Shown piece after piece: positions 24,621 through 31,797 of a DNA stretch of 32,155 nt. The notes under the pieces were generated by a model. It did no database searches, was not told the DNA's origin, and was given only the letters and a program-made list of their open reading frames with translations. The DNA comes from Ruegeria sp. HKCCD8929 (GTDB lineage: Bacteria > Pseudomonadota > Alphaproteobacteria > Rhodobacterales > Rhodobacteraceae). Numbering within the stretch: the first letter of the stretch is position 1; every line of letters begins with the position of its first letter. The position numbers and the translations under genes were made by a program. The stretch spans positions 1 to 32,155 of the forward strand of contig NZ_WPZY01000035.1 in assembly GCF_013031405.1 (NCBI RefSeq), given 5' to 3'.

Positions 24621-25580
24621 TCAGAAGGCGCGTCCATATTCCGCACGACCGAGAGATGTCATGCGGTTGAGCGCCTTTGATGCGATTTTCGCCTCAGCTA
24701 TCTGACGGTCGAAGTCTCGCGCTTGCAGGCGATCACCGATAACCTGCTTCCATCTGCCGATCTGGGCCTCAACCTTTGATCGCTCGTTGTATCCCGTCTC
24801 AGTTTGCCGGTTCATTCTGCCATGTTCGGCGATGGCATCGATGTGTTGATTGCGCTGTGCATTCTCGCCGCGAACTGCGTTCTTCGGCGGAGGGACAATG
24901 ATCTCTATCCCGGACCCGAACCTGTCCTCCAGGCAGTCTACCACCCCCTGGCCGTCATACCCTCCATCCGCCAGAAACCGGCTCACATGGGCATCAATTT
25001 CAGTGAGCAAATCTGGCAACGCCGTTTCATCGCCCACATGTTCCGTGGTCAACTCCGCTGCGGCGATGTCGCCCGTTTCCTGATCAAGGGCGATATGGAG
25101 CTTGCGCCATGTTTTGCGGGCCTTCCTTGTGCCGTGTTTTTCTTCATGCCAGCCATTGCCGCCACGCACTTTCAGGCCCGTGCTGTCCACAATGAGGGTG
25201 ATTGGTTTACTTGCAGCTCGTCGGTTTTGCGCGATCCTCAGCCCCTGGCCACGTCGCGACAAGGTCGAGAAATCCGGAACCACAAGGTCAATGCCCATCA
25301 GCCTGGCAATTGATCGCATGAAACCCTGAGTTTGCCTGAGCGGAAGTCGAAACACGGCCCGAAGAGTGAGGCAAATCTCAATTGCCAGATCGGAGTAGCG
25401 TGCCTGGCCGCCGCGTGTCTTGCGGCGTGGTGAAGCCCAGTTCTCCACCACATCTTCAGAAACCCAGATTGTCACATCGCCCCGCTGCCGAAGACTTTCG
25501 TTGTATTCCGAGCAGTTCGTGACAGGGTACTTTGCCTTGGGAAACTTGTCGCGACGGGCATCATTGAATTTGTAGGGCAT
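24621..25580 (-). CDS. IS5-family transposase
   Basis: The 319-residue DDE transposase is apparently intact. The N-terminal domain (PYKFNDARRDKFPKAKY) and the LRQRGDVTIWVSEDVVENW segment are typical of the IS5/IS903-like group. The catalytic residues sit in IVDSTGLKV (first D), FLADGGYDG (second D) and YNERSKVEAQIGRWK (E of the YREK-type motif). No internal stop or shift is present, so the element may still move. It ends 35 bases inside the left inverted repeat. Confidence 0.93.
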   Translation of the reverse strand: MPYKFNDARRDKFPKAKYPVTNCSEYNESLRQRGDVTIWVSEDVVENWASPRRKTRGGQARYSDLAIEICLTLRAVFRLPLRQTQGFMRSIARLMGIDLVVPDFSTLSRRGQGLRIAQNRRAASKPITLIVDSTGLKVRGGNGWHEEKHGTRKARKTWRKLHIALDQETGDIAAAELTTEHVGDETALPDLLTEIDAHVSRFLADGGYDGQGVVDCLEDRFGSGIEIIVPPPKNAVRGENAQRNQHIDAIAEHGRMNRQTETGYNERSKVEAQIGRWKQVIGDRLQARDFDRQIAEAKIASKALNRMTSLGRAEYGRAF

Positions 25581-25628
25581 CTACCGTCGCTCGCGTCTAG
25601 GTGAACGTTGGCGATACCGTGGCTCGGC

Positions 25629-25646
25629 GATCCATGCAACAAGGTC
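25629..25646 (-). repeat. Right terminal inverted repeat of the IS5-type element
   Basis: On the minus strand this reads GACCTTGTTGCATGGATC. It lies about 50 bases before the transposase start and less than 20 bases from the stop of the P-type ATPase gene. Confidence 0.6.
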
Positions 25647-25660
25647 CTTCATTCCCATGA

Positions 25661-28327
25661 TCAATAATCGGCAGTGACGGTGAGACGTAGCTGTTTCTCA
25701 ATCTCAAGGATTGCGAAGAACACAAGTCCCATAACGACAATCAGGATACCGTCCTGTAACGCCACGGCCGTTGTGCCGAGGATCGGTTGTGCCACGGGTG
25801 CGTAGGTCACCAAAAACTGTGCTACTGTGGCGATCGCGACACTGATCCATACCGCAGGTGTACCTTTCAGCGCTTTCAGAGTGAGCGACGTGCCAAACAC
25901 ATTCCGAATGTAGAACAGGTGAAAGATCTCCAGGACGACCAGCATGTTCATCGCCATCGTCTGCGCCAGTTGCAGCGGATATCCTTTTTCGAGCGCATAG
26001 GTGAACAGCCCGAAGATCGCCGCCAGGAAAAGGCCGGTCACGAAGATCACGTGCCAGACAAGGCTGCCTGTCAGCAGCCCCTCGTTTCGCCGGCGTGGCG
26101 GGCGCAGCATGCTGCCGGCTTCGGCAGGTTCATAGGCCAGCGCCAGGCCCAGTGTCACTGCAGTGATCATGTTGACCCAGAGGATCTGCACTGGCGACAC
26201 CGGTAAGGCGGACCCCAGCAGCAGCGCTGCGGCGATGGTTGCCGCCTCACCGGCGCTGGTCGGCAGAACCCAGCTGATGACCTTGCGGATATTGTCCCAG
26301 ACAGTACGCCCTTCACGCACAGCCGCGGTGATCGAGGCGAAATTGTCATCCGCCAGGACCAATTCCGCGGCCTCCTTTGCGGCCTCGGTGCCGGTGATGC
26401 CCATGGCGACGCCGATATCCGCACGTTTGAGTGCCGGCGCATCGTTCACACCGTCCCCTGTCATCGCGACGACAAGATCATTGGCCTGCAATGCCCTGAC
26501 CAGGCGCAGCTTGTGCTCAGGAGAGGTGCGGGCAAATGTATTGGTTCCCGTCGCAGCGGCTGCAAGCGTTGAATCGTCCATCCGTTCGATCTCGGCCCCG
26601 GTCAGGATGGTGCCGGGATTACTCAGGCCGATCTGCCGCCCAATGGCGGCGGCGGTTCCTGCGTGATCGCCGGTGATCATCTTGACGACGATGCCGGCCT
26701 GATGACATTCGGCCACCGCCGCGATAGCCTCGGCCCGCGGCGGGTCGATCAACCCGACCAGCCCGATCAGAGTCAGACGCCCCGCGGGATCGGTCCGCAG
26801 CGCATCCATCCTGGCTTCGGGGATCTGCGCAAAGGCCAGCACGCGCTGCCCAAGCTCCGCGATGCGATCCGCCTCGGCCAGCCAGAATGCGGTGTCGAGC
26901 GGCTCGTAGCCCGAACATCCGATCTGCAAGGCACACATGTCGATCATCCGTTCCGGAGCACCCTTGACCAGCGCCAGCCGCCCACCGTTGGAGCGTTCAA
27001 CTAAAACGGCCATGTAGCGGTGCCGCGCATCGAAGGGGATTTCGTCGGTCCGCCGCCAACCTGCTGACGTTTCGCCGGCCTTTGCCGCAAACGCGAGAAG
27101 CGCGCCCTCCATCGGATCTCCCTCGATCCGCCATGTGCCATTCGAGGCGTGCAATCCCGCATCGTTGCACAGCAGGGCCGCGCGCGCGAGCTCTGCCAAC
27201 GTGCCAACGGCCTCGGTTCCGTCTTCCTTGCGGATTTCGCCCTCGGGGACATAACCTTCGCCGGTGATGGTGAAACGCCCTTCTGCCGTGAAAGCCGAGG
27301 CCACCATCATTTCGCTGCGTGTCAGCGTACCGGTCTTGTCGGTACAGATGACCGACACGGCCCCGATGGTTTCAATCGCCGGCAGGCGGCGTACGATCGC
27401 ATTTCGCCTGGCCATGGCCTGAACGCCCGCCGCAAGGGTGATCGTCATTACGGCCGGCAGCGCTTCGGGGATGGCGGCGACCGCCAGGCTGACCGCAGCC
27501 ATGAACATCGCCTCGAACTCGATGTGCCGCACCGAGTATCCGAAGGCCAGCAATGCGGCTGAACTCAGCAGGATCAGAAACGTCAGCCAGCGCGCGAACT
27601 TGTCCATCAGAACAACCAGCGGCGTTCGCAGCCCTTCGACATCGCTCAGCATGCTGCTGATCCGGCCGATTTCCGTTTCCTGCCCGGTTGCAACGGCAAG
27701 CCCGCGCGCCGTTCCGGAGGTGACCAACGTGCCGCTGAAGGCCATCGAGATACGATCCCCGAGGGCGGCATCGACCGAGACCGGATCCGTGGCCTTGTCT
27801 GCAGGCAGGGATTCACCGGTCAGGATCGCCTCCTGGACCTGCAGCCCGTTCACCTCGATCAGGCGCAGATCGGCGGCCACGCGGTCGCCCGGTTCAAGCA
27901 GGACCAGATCTCCAGGCACAAGCTGGTCCGCTGCGATACTGGTGCGTTGCCCATCGCGCAGAACCGACGCGTGCGGGGCCAGCATACGGCGGATCGCGGC
28001 CATGGCGTTCTCGGCGCGTCCTTCCTGAATGAAGCCCATGATGGCATTGACCAGCACGACCGCCAGGATAACCCCGGAATCCACCATGTGGCCCAGCATC
28101 GCGGTGATCGCCGCGCAGGCGATGAGCAGATACATCAGGACATTGTGAAAATGCAGGAGAAAGCGGATCACGGCGGGACGGCGCCGTGCCGCGGGCAACC
28201 GGTTGGGCCCGTGTTCCGCAAGCCGCCGCAACGCAGCGTCTTGCGTCAGCCCGGTCGATGGGGTGCCCAGCCTGCGCAGACACTCTTCCACGGGTTCGGA
28301 ATGTGCGAGAGGGGTATCTGGCGGCAT
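25661..28327 (-). CDS. P-type cation-transporting ATPase (P2 type)
   Basis: The 888-residue inner-membrane pump has an N-terminal cation-ATPase domain and the actuator loop TGES (170-173). Membrane helix 4 carries PEALP (287-291; PEGLP in calcium pumps), and the phosphorylated aspartate is in DKTGT (330-334). The nucleotide site is KGAPE (455-459), and TGDGVND lies at 623-629. Four C-terminal helices follow. The motifs fit the Ca2+/Na+ type P2 pumps; the ion is not certain, because glycine of the PEGLP motif is alanine here. It begins 83 bases after the phasin stop, beyond a 12-bp perfect hairpin, so its expression may depend on the phasin promoter. Confidence 0.93.
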   Translation of the reverse strand: MPPDTPLAHSEPVEECLRRLGTPSTGLTQDAALRRLAEHGPNRLPAARRRPAVIRFLLHFHNVLMYLLIACAAITAMLGHMVDSGVILAVVLVNAIMGFIQEGRAENAMAAIRRMLAPHASVLRDGQRTSIAADQLVPGDLVLLEPGDRVAADLRLIEVNGLQVQEAILTGESLPADKATDPVSVDAALGDRISMAFSGTLVTSGTARGLAVATGQETEIGRISSMLSDVEGLRTPLVVLMDKFARWLTFLILLSSAALLAFGYSVRHIEFEAMFMAAVSLAVAAIPEALPAVMTITLAAGVQAMARRNAIVRRLPAIETIGAVSVICTDKTGTLTRSEMMVASAFTAEGRFTITGEGYVPEGEIRKEDGTEAVGTLAELARAALLCNDAGLHASNGTWRIEGDPMEGALLAFAAKAGETSAGWRRTDEIPFDARHRYMAVLVERSNGGRLALVKGAPERMIDMCALQIGCSGYEPLDTAFWLAEADRIAELGQRVLAFAQIPEARMDALRTDPAGRLTLIGLVGLIDPPRAEAIAAVAECHQAGIVVKMITGDHAGTAAAIGRQIGLSNPGTILTGAEIERMDDSTLAAAATGTNTFARTSPEHKLRLVRALQANDLVVAMTGDGVNDAPALKRADIGVAMGITGTEAAKEAAELVLADDNFASITAAVREGRTVWDNIRKVISWVLPTSAGEAATIAAALLLGSALPVSPVQILWVNMITAVTLGLALAYEPAEAGSMLRPPRRRNEGLLTGSLVWHVIFVTGLFLAAIFGLFTYALEKGYPLQLAQTMAMNMLVVLEIFHLFYIRNVFGTSLTLKALKGTPAVWISVAIATVAQFLVTYAPVAQPILGTTAVALQDGILIVVMGLVFFAILEIEKQLRLTVTADY

Positions 28328-28354
28328 AATGAGTTCAGGCCGGTCACGACATCA

Positions 28355-28385
28355 CATTCAAGCCAAAAGGTGCTTGGCTTGAATG
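28355..28385 (-). promoter_or_regulatory. Perfect 12-bp inverted repeat between phasin and ATPase genes
   Basis: CATTCAAGCCAA (28355-28366) and TTGGCTTGAATG (28374-28385) are exact inverted copies around a seven-base loop. There is no T-run on either strand, so it is not a standard terminator. As RNA it would be a stable stem that could protect or process the phasin transcript and lower read-through into the pump gene. A protein-binding operator is the other option. Confidence 0.5.
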
Positions 28386-28410
28386 GATGGGTCAGACCAA
28401 GGCGGCCGGA

Positions 28411-28848
28411 TCAGACGGGCTCGGATTTTGTTGCTTTCGCGGCCTTTTTCGCGCCCTCAAGCACCTCTTCGGCCGCCTCGACTTCGCTGGCGGAGACATA
28501 GCTTGCACAGCGCTGGACCGTGTCCAGCCACTCGCGGGCATCTTCGACCATGCGTTCCATGGATTGCCGCTGCCATTCGGTGATGGTCTGCATCGCCTCG
28601 GCGGGGTTGCTGCCCTCGTCGCTTGTCGTCTTGCGTGCTGCGACCAGTGCGGTTCGCGTGGCCTCGTGGCGGCGTTCGAACCAATGGCGCATGAATTCCT
28701 CGGATTCGCCCAGCAGATGCTCCTGTATCTGCCAGAAATGCTCGGCCTGCGGCGCGATCATCAGGTTGGACCGCATCACGCTCTGCATGGATTTGAGGGT
28801 ATCGGTATAAAGGTTCGTCAGATCGGTTGGGGGTGTCTTCTTTGCCAT
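28411..28848 (-). CDS. Phasin (PHA granule-associated protein)
   Basis: The 145-residue, mainly helical cytosolic protein is of the phasin type. It has the amphipathic segment EHFWQIQEHLLGESEEFMRH, then WFERRHEATRTALVAARK and EWQRQSMERMVEDAREWLD, and a lysine/alanine-rich C-terminal tail (KKAAKATK) typical of phasins. It would coat polyhydroxyalkanoate granules and set their size and number. GGAG lies just before the ATG. The divergent PHA synthase gene starts 226 bases away, and an FNR-like box lies 72 bases upstream of its own start. A broken relative lies at 17197-17599. Confidence 0.88.
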   Translation of the reverse strand: MAKKTPPTDLTNLYTDTLKSMQSVMRSNLMIAPQAEHFWQIQEHLLGESEEFMRHWFERRHEATRTALVAARKTTSDEGSNPAEAMQTITEWQRQSMERMVEDAREWLDTVQRCASYVSASEVEAAEEVLEGAKKAAKATKSEPV

Positions 28849-28885
28849 GGGAGTTTCTCCTGCATAAGGATCAAGCCTTGGTCTG

Positions 28886-28927
28886 AATCTGCCAGAGGTC
28901 AGCCCATCGATCTTTAAGCGAGATCAA
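28886..28927 (-). promoter_or_regulatory. FNR-like box upstream of the phasin
   Basis: On the minus strand TTGATCTCGCTTAA (28927-28914) has a perfect left half-site and two mismatches in the right half. A CAGATT hexamer at 28891-28886 is at the right distance for a class II FNR promoter, giving a leader of about 30 bases before ATG 28848. The degenerate right half makes this the least certain of the five boxes. Confidence 0.4.
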
Positions 28928-28994
28928 TAAGCGGTGTTCAACGGCGAATATCTGCTCAGCGCAGAGCGCGGGTCGGCGGCCCTGGGTTCGCCTG

Positions 28995-29036
28995 CTGATT
29001 TGTGTCAAGGCAAGGCTCATCATATCGGTCTATGTA
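28995..29036 (+). promoter_or_regulatory. FNR-like box and -10 element for the PHA synthase
   Basis: CTGATTTGTGTCAA (28995-29008) differs from the alphaproteobacterial consensus TTGAY-N4-RTCAA only at the first base. A TATGTA hexamer at 29031-29036 sits exactly where a class II -10 element should be, predicting transcription from about 29043. Hence the upstream start at 29032 would lie outside the mRNA, and 29074 is preferred. Confidence 0.55.
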
Positions 29037-29073
29037 TCCAACCGGTCCCATCAAGATTGGGCAGGTGAAACGG

Positions 29074-30828
29074 ATGTTGCGCGCCGACCACAAAGACCAA
29101 ACCGAAAGCACGATCCTGCAAAGCTATGACAAGGCGCTGCGGGCCATCACCTCGCATTACACGGCGGGTCTGTCGCCCATCGCACTGGCGTCGGCATACG
29201 CAGACTGGGCCCTTCACCTGGCCACCGCACCAGGCAAGCAAGTGGAGCTGGTTGGGAAGGCGCTGAACAAGGGGATGCGGCTGTCGACCTATGCAGCTTG
29301 CAGCGCCGCCGCACATGATGCCGAAACGCCCTGTATCGATCCGTTGCCGCAGGACAAACGGTTCAGCGGAGAGGCATGGCAGGCATGGCCCTACAACCTG
29401 ATCTACCAATCCTTTCTGTTCACCCAGCAATGGTGGCACAATGCAACCACCGGCGTGCGTGGCGTCACGAAACAGCACGAGGATGTGGTGGAATTCGCTG
29501 CGCGCCAAATCCTCGATATCTTCTCGCCGTCGAATTTCGCACTGACCAATCCCGAAGTGCGTGACCGAACCGTCGCCGAAGGGGGCATGAACCTTGTGCG
29601 CGGCTGGCAGAATTTTGTCGATGACTGGTCGCGCGTGGTCAGCCGCAGGCAACCGACGGGCACCGACGCCTATCAGGTTGGTGGGAATATTGCGGTCAGC
29701 CCCGGCAAGGTGGTCTATCGCAACCCTCTGATCGAATTGATCCAATATGCACCGACAACCGAAACGGTCCGGCCCGAGCCGATCCTCATCGTGCCCGCGT
29801 GGATAATGAAATACTACATCCTGGACCTCAGCCCCGAAAACTCTTTCGTGCGCTATCTGACAGCGCAGGGTTACACGGTTTTCATGATCTCGTGGAAGAA
29901 TCCGGACGCCGATGATCGCGATCTGGGGATGGCCGATTACCGCACGCTCGGCGTGATGGCCGCGCTGGATGCGATTGAAAGGATCACCAAGGCGCGAAGG
30001 GTACATGCGATGGGCTATTGCCTGGGCGGCACCTTACTGGCCATTGCTGCCGCCGCGATGGCGCGAGACGGTGACACGCGTCTGAAGAGTTTGACCTTCC
30101 TGGCGACCCAGACCGATTTCACCGACGCCGGAGAGTTGATGATGTTCATCAACGAAAGTCAGCTTAGTTTCCTGGAGGACATGATGTGGGAGCAAGGATA
30201 TCTGGACACACACCAGATGTCCGGCACCTTCCAGCTCTTGCGGTCGAACGATCTGATCTGGTCACGGATCGTGCATGATTACCTGATGGGTGAACGCGCC
30301 GGGATGACCGACCTGATAGCGTGGAACGCCGATACGACCCGGATGCCGTTCCGGATGCATTCAGAGTATTTGCGCCGTCTTTTCCTTCGCAATGAGCTGG
30401 CCGAAGGGCAATACATGGTCGGTGATCGCCCGGTCGCCCTCTCGGACATCCGTGTGCCGGTCTTTGTGGTCGGGACCGAGCGCGACCATGTTGCGCCCTG
30501 GCGATCCGTCTACAAGTTCCAGCTTCTTTCCGATACCGAAGTCACGTTTCTTCTGACCAATGGCGGGCATAATGCGGGCATCGTGTCCGAGCCCGGTCAC
30601 CCGCGCCGCCGATACAGAATGACCACACAGGCGCATGATGCCTGCTACGTCGGGCCCGGCGATTGGTTTGCCCGGACACCTGCAACCGAAGGGTCTTGGT
30701 GGCCCGCGTTGGCGGCCTGGCTCAATAAACGATCGGGCAAACCGGCGCCTCCACCCTCAATGGGAGCACCTGATAAGGGGTTGTCACCGCTATGCGAGGC
30801 GCCCGGGCAATATGTGATGCAGGGCTAG
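29074..30828 (+). CDS. phaC: Polyhydroxyalkanoate synthase (PhaC family)
   Basis: The enzyme (584 residues from ATG 29074) polymerises hydroxyacyl-CoA into polyester. It has the N-terminal helical PhaC domain, then an alpha/beta-hydrolase fold with the PhaC-type box GYCLGG and catalytic Cys316. Asp471 is in TERDHVAPW and His499 in GGHNAGIV, completing the triad; the GPGDWF and EGSWWPAW-like C-terminal motifs are also present. I chose 29074 because AGGTG lies seven bases upstream and the predicted promoter starts at about 29043. ATG 29032 would add 14 residues (MYPTGPIKIGQVKR). The single-chain length fits a class I-like enzyme. It is divergent from the phasin gene. Confidence 0.93.
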   Translation: MLRADHKDQTESTILQSYDKALRAITSHYTAGLSPIALASAYADWALHLATAPGKQVELVGKALNKGMRLSTYAACSAAAHDAETPCIDPLPQDKRFSGEAWQAWPYNLIYQSFLFTQQWWHNATTGVRGVTKQHEDVVEFAARQILDIFSPSNFALTNPEVRDRTVAEGGMNLVRGWQNFVDDWSRVVSRRQPTGTDAYQVGGNIAVSPGKVVYRNPLIELIQYAPTTETVRPEPILIVPAWIMKYYILDLSPENSFVRYLTAQGYTVFMISWKNPDADDRDLGMADYRTLGVMAALDAIERITKARRVHAMGYCLGGTLLAIAAAAMARDGDTRLKSLTFLATQTDFTDAGELMMFINESQLSFLEDMMWEQGYLDTHQMSGTFQLLRSNDLIWSRIVHDYLMGERAGMTDLIAWNADTTRMPFRMHSEYLRRLFLRNELAEGQYMVGDRPVALSDIRVPVFVVGTERDHVAPWRSVYKFQLLSDTEVTFLLTNGGHNAGIVSEPGHPRRRYRMTTQAHDACYVGPGDWFARTPATEGSWWPALAAWLNKRSGKPAPPPSMGAPDKGLSPLCEAPGQYVMQG

Positions 30829-30924
30829 GCAGACATGGCGTATCTGCAAAGTGTCAGCGACCGCGACGTCTGAAACGCTTGGACATCGGTTGCCTGATTT
30901 GACCACCCCCCAAGCAGGACGCGA

Positions 30925-30944
30925 GTCCGGCGCGGTGGCCGGAC
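30925..30944. terminator. Hairpin between PHA synthase and H-NS-like genes
   Basis: GTCCGGC (30925-30931) and GCCGGAC (30938-30944) are perfect inverted arms around a six-base loop. It lies in the converging 190-base gap between the synthase and the H-NS-like gene, where a two-way terminator is expected. No T-run follows, so the assignment is tentative. Confidence 0.35.
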
Positions 30945-31017
30945 GCCGGCGATATCGTAGCACCTCGCCCCGATCAGATTGGAACGGCCGGCCGGCATTA
31001 GCTCACTCGTAGCGCGG

Positions 31018-31326
31018 TCAGATCTCCAGCGCGGTGATGTCTGTGCCACCGGCCAGGGCATCCATGACCCATTGCGGTTTGCGGCCCCTGCCCGTCCAGG
31101 TTTGATCCGGATTGCCGGGGTTCCGGTATTTTGACGCCGCCTTGGATCTGGCCCGGCCGCTACTCTTGCCCGCCAGGTCCGCCAGCGAGAAGCCGAACTT
31201 GCCGGCCGCCGCTTCCGCGGCCGCCTTTGCATCACTCAAGTCCTGGCGCTGACGCGCATCAAGTGCTGCGTCCACATCCTTGCGCAACTGCCTGAGCTCC
31301 GCAGCGGTCATCTTCTTCAGGTTCAT
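31018..31326 (-). CDS. H-NS family nucleoid protein (HvrA-like)
   Basis: The 102-residue DNA-binding protein has an N-terminal helical oligomerisation part (MTAAELRQLRKDVDAALDAR and an alanine-rich stretch), a lysine/arginine linker (GKSSGRARSKAASK), and the H-NS C-terminal DNA-binding motif YRNPGNPDQTWTGRGRKPQW. In Rhodobacter the relative HvrA/SPB adjusts photosynthesis or stress genes; in general such proteins silence A+T-rich, often acquired DNA. A GGGAGGGAAAC ribosome-binding region precedes the ATG. In a window with many insertion scars, a silencer is plausible, but its targets are unknown. Confidence 0.92.
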   Translation of the reverse strand: MNLKKMTAAELRQLRKDVDAALDARQRQDLSDAKAAAEAAAGKFGFSLADLAGKSSGRARSKAASKYRNPGNPDQTWTGRGRKPQWVMDALAGGTDITALEI

Positions 31327-31797
31327 GTTTCCCTCCCCATGTTTTTTGGCCCGTGTCCGGCGCCGTCGTTAACGATCTTTCGAACCTGTGTAAACGCTCC
31401 TCTGCGCGCAAGCAGGCTCCGCGGACGGCAAACTCCATCTCATACGCGGTCGCAGACTCAGGTGAACCGCAGATTGTTCCGTCGGAAAGTGGATCTGCGC
31501 CGGCACGGACAGGACGAACCCGGCGCCGCAGACCGCTCCGCCCAAGAACAGCAAAGATCGTGGACCGTGGCGCGGACCCCGCCCGCCATTGGGGTCTCGG
31601 GCAAGTGGTGCTCGTGGTGGTTTTCAGTTTGGTTGTCGCGGCTTCCTTCCGTGGCGCGCAGAATTTGATGGTTTTGCGCGCTACCGCGTGACTTTTGGAT
31701 TTCGCTTGTTATATCCGATAAGTATCGCTTATCATATTTCATTGATTTCACCCGCATTCCGGCGCAAACTGCGCGCCATGATGCCTGTCGGTTTTCC
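31327..31797. other. Gene-less stretch with a palindrome upstream of the H-NS-like gene
   Basis: About 470 bases hold no gene I can support; the short frames here have no motif. A palindrome GATAAG-TATCG-CTTATC lies at 31717-31733 in a locally A+T-rich patch (31700-31760), which differs from the G+C-rich surroundings. The promoter of the H-NS-like gene is probably within this stretch. Confidence 0.5.
31717..31733. promoter_or_regulatory. GATAAG/CTTATC palindrome, possible operator
   Basis: Perfect six-base arms around TATCG, in an A+T-rich patch and flanked on both sides by ATAT. It could bind a dimeric regulator or be a small hairpin. It is about 390 bases from the H-NS-like start and 65 bases from the end of the gene that runs off the window. 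No regulator can be named. Confidence 0.3.

Larger units (their letters stand above)
24568..25646 (-). mobile_element. IS5-family insertion sequence, about 1.08 kb
   Basis: A single transposase gene is flanked by inverted repeats. GACCGTGTTGCACGGATC at 24568-24585 and, on the opposite strand, GACCTTGTTGCATGGATC at 25646-25629 match at 16 of 18 positions. The length of 1079 bp fits IS5. The flanking bases (AATC left, CTTC right) show no target-site duplication. The insertion may be old, the true ends may lie a few bases away, or one flank may have been rearranged. It lies between the export operon and the P-type ATPase gene and breaks no gene I can see. Confidence 0.75.

Noticed and set aside
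25787..28501. Several 100-200 codon plus-strand frames opposite the P-type ATPase and phasin
   Set aside because: They are antisense to strongly conserved motifs (DKTGT, TGDGVND) and are rich in low-complexity R, S and P.
29020..30006. 328-codon open frame on the minus strand inside the PHA synthase gene
   Set aside because: It is the antisense shadow of a clear PhaC coding region, with no domain pattern of its own; long antisense frames are common in G+C-rich genes.
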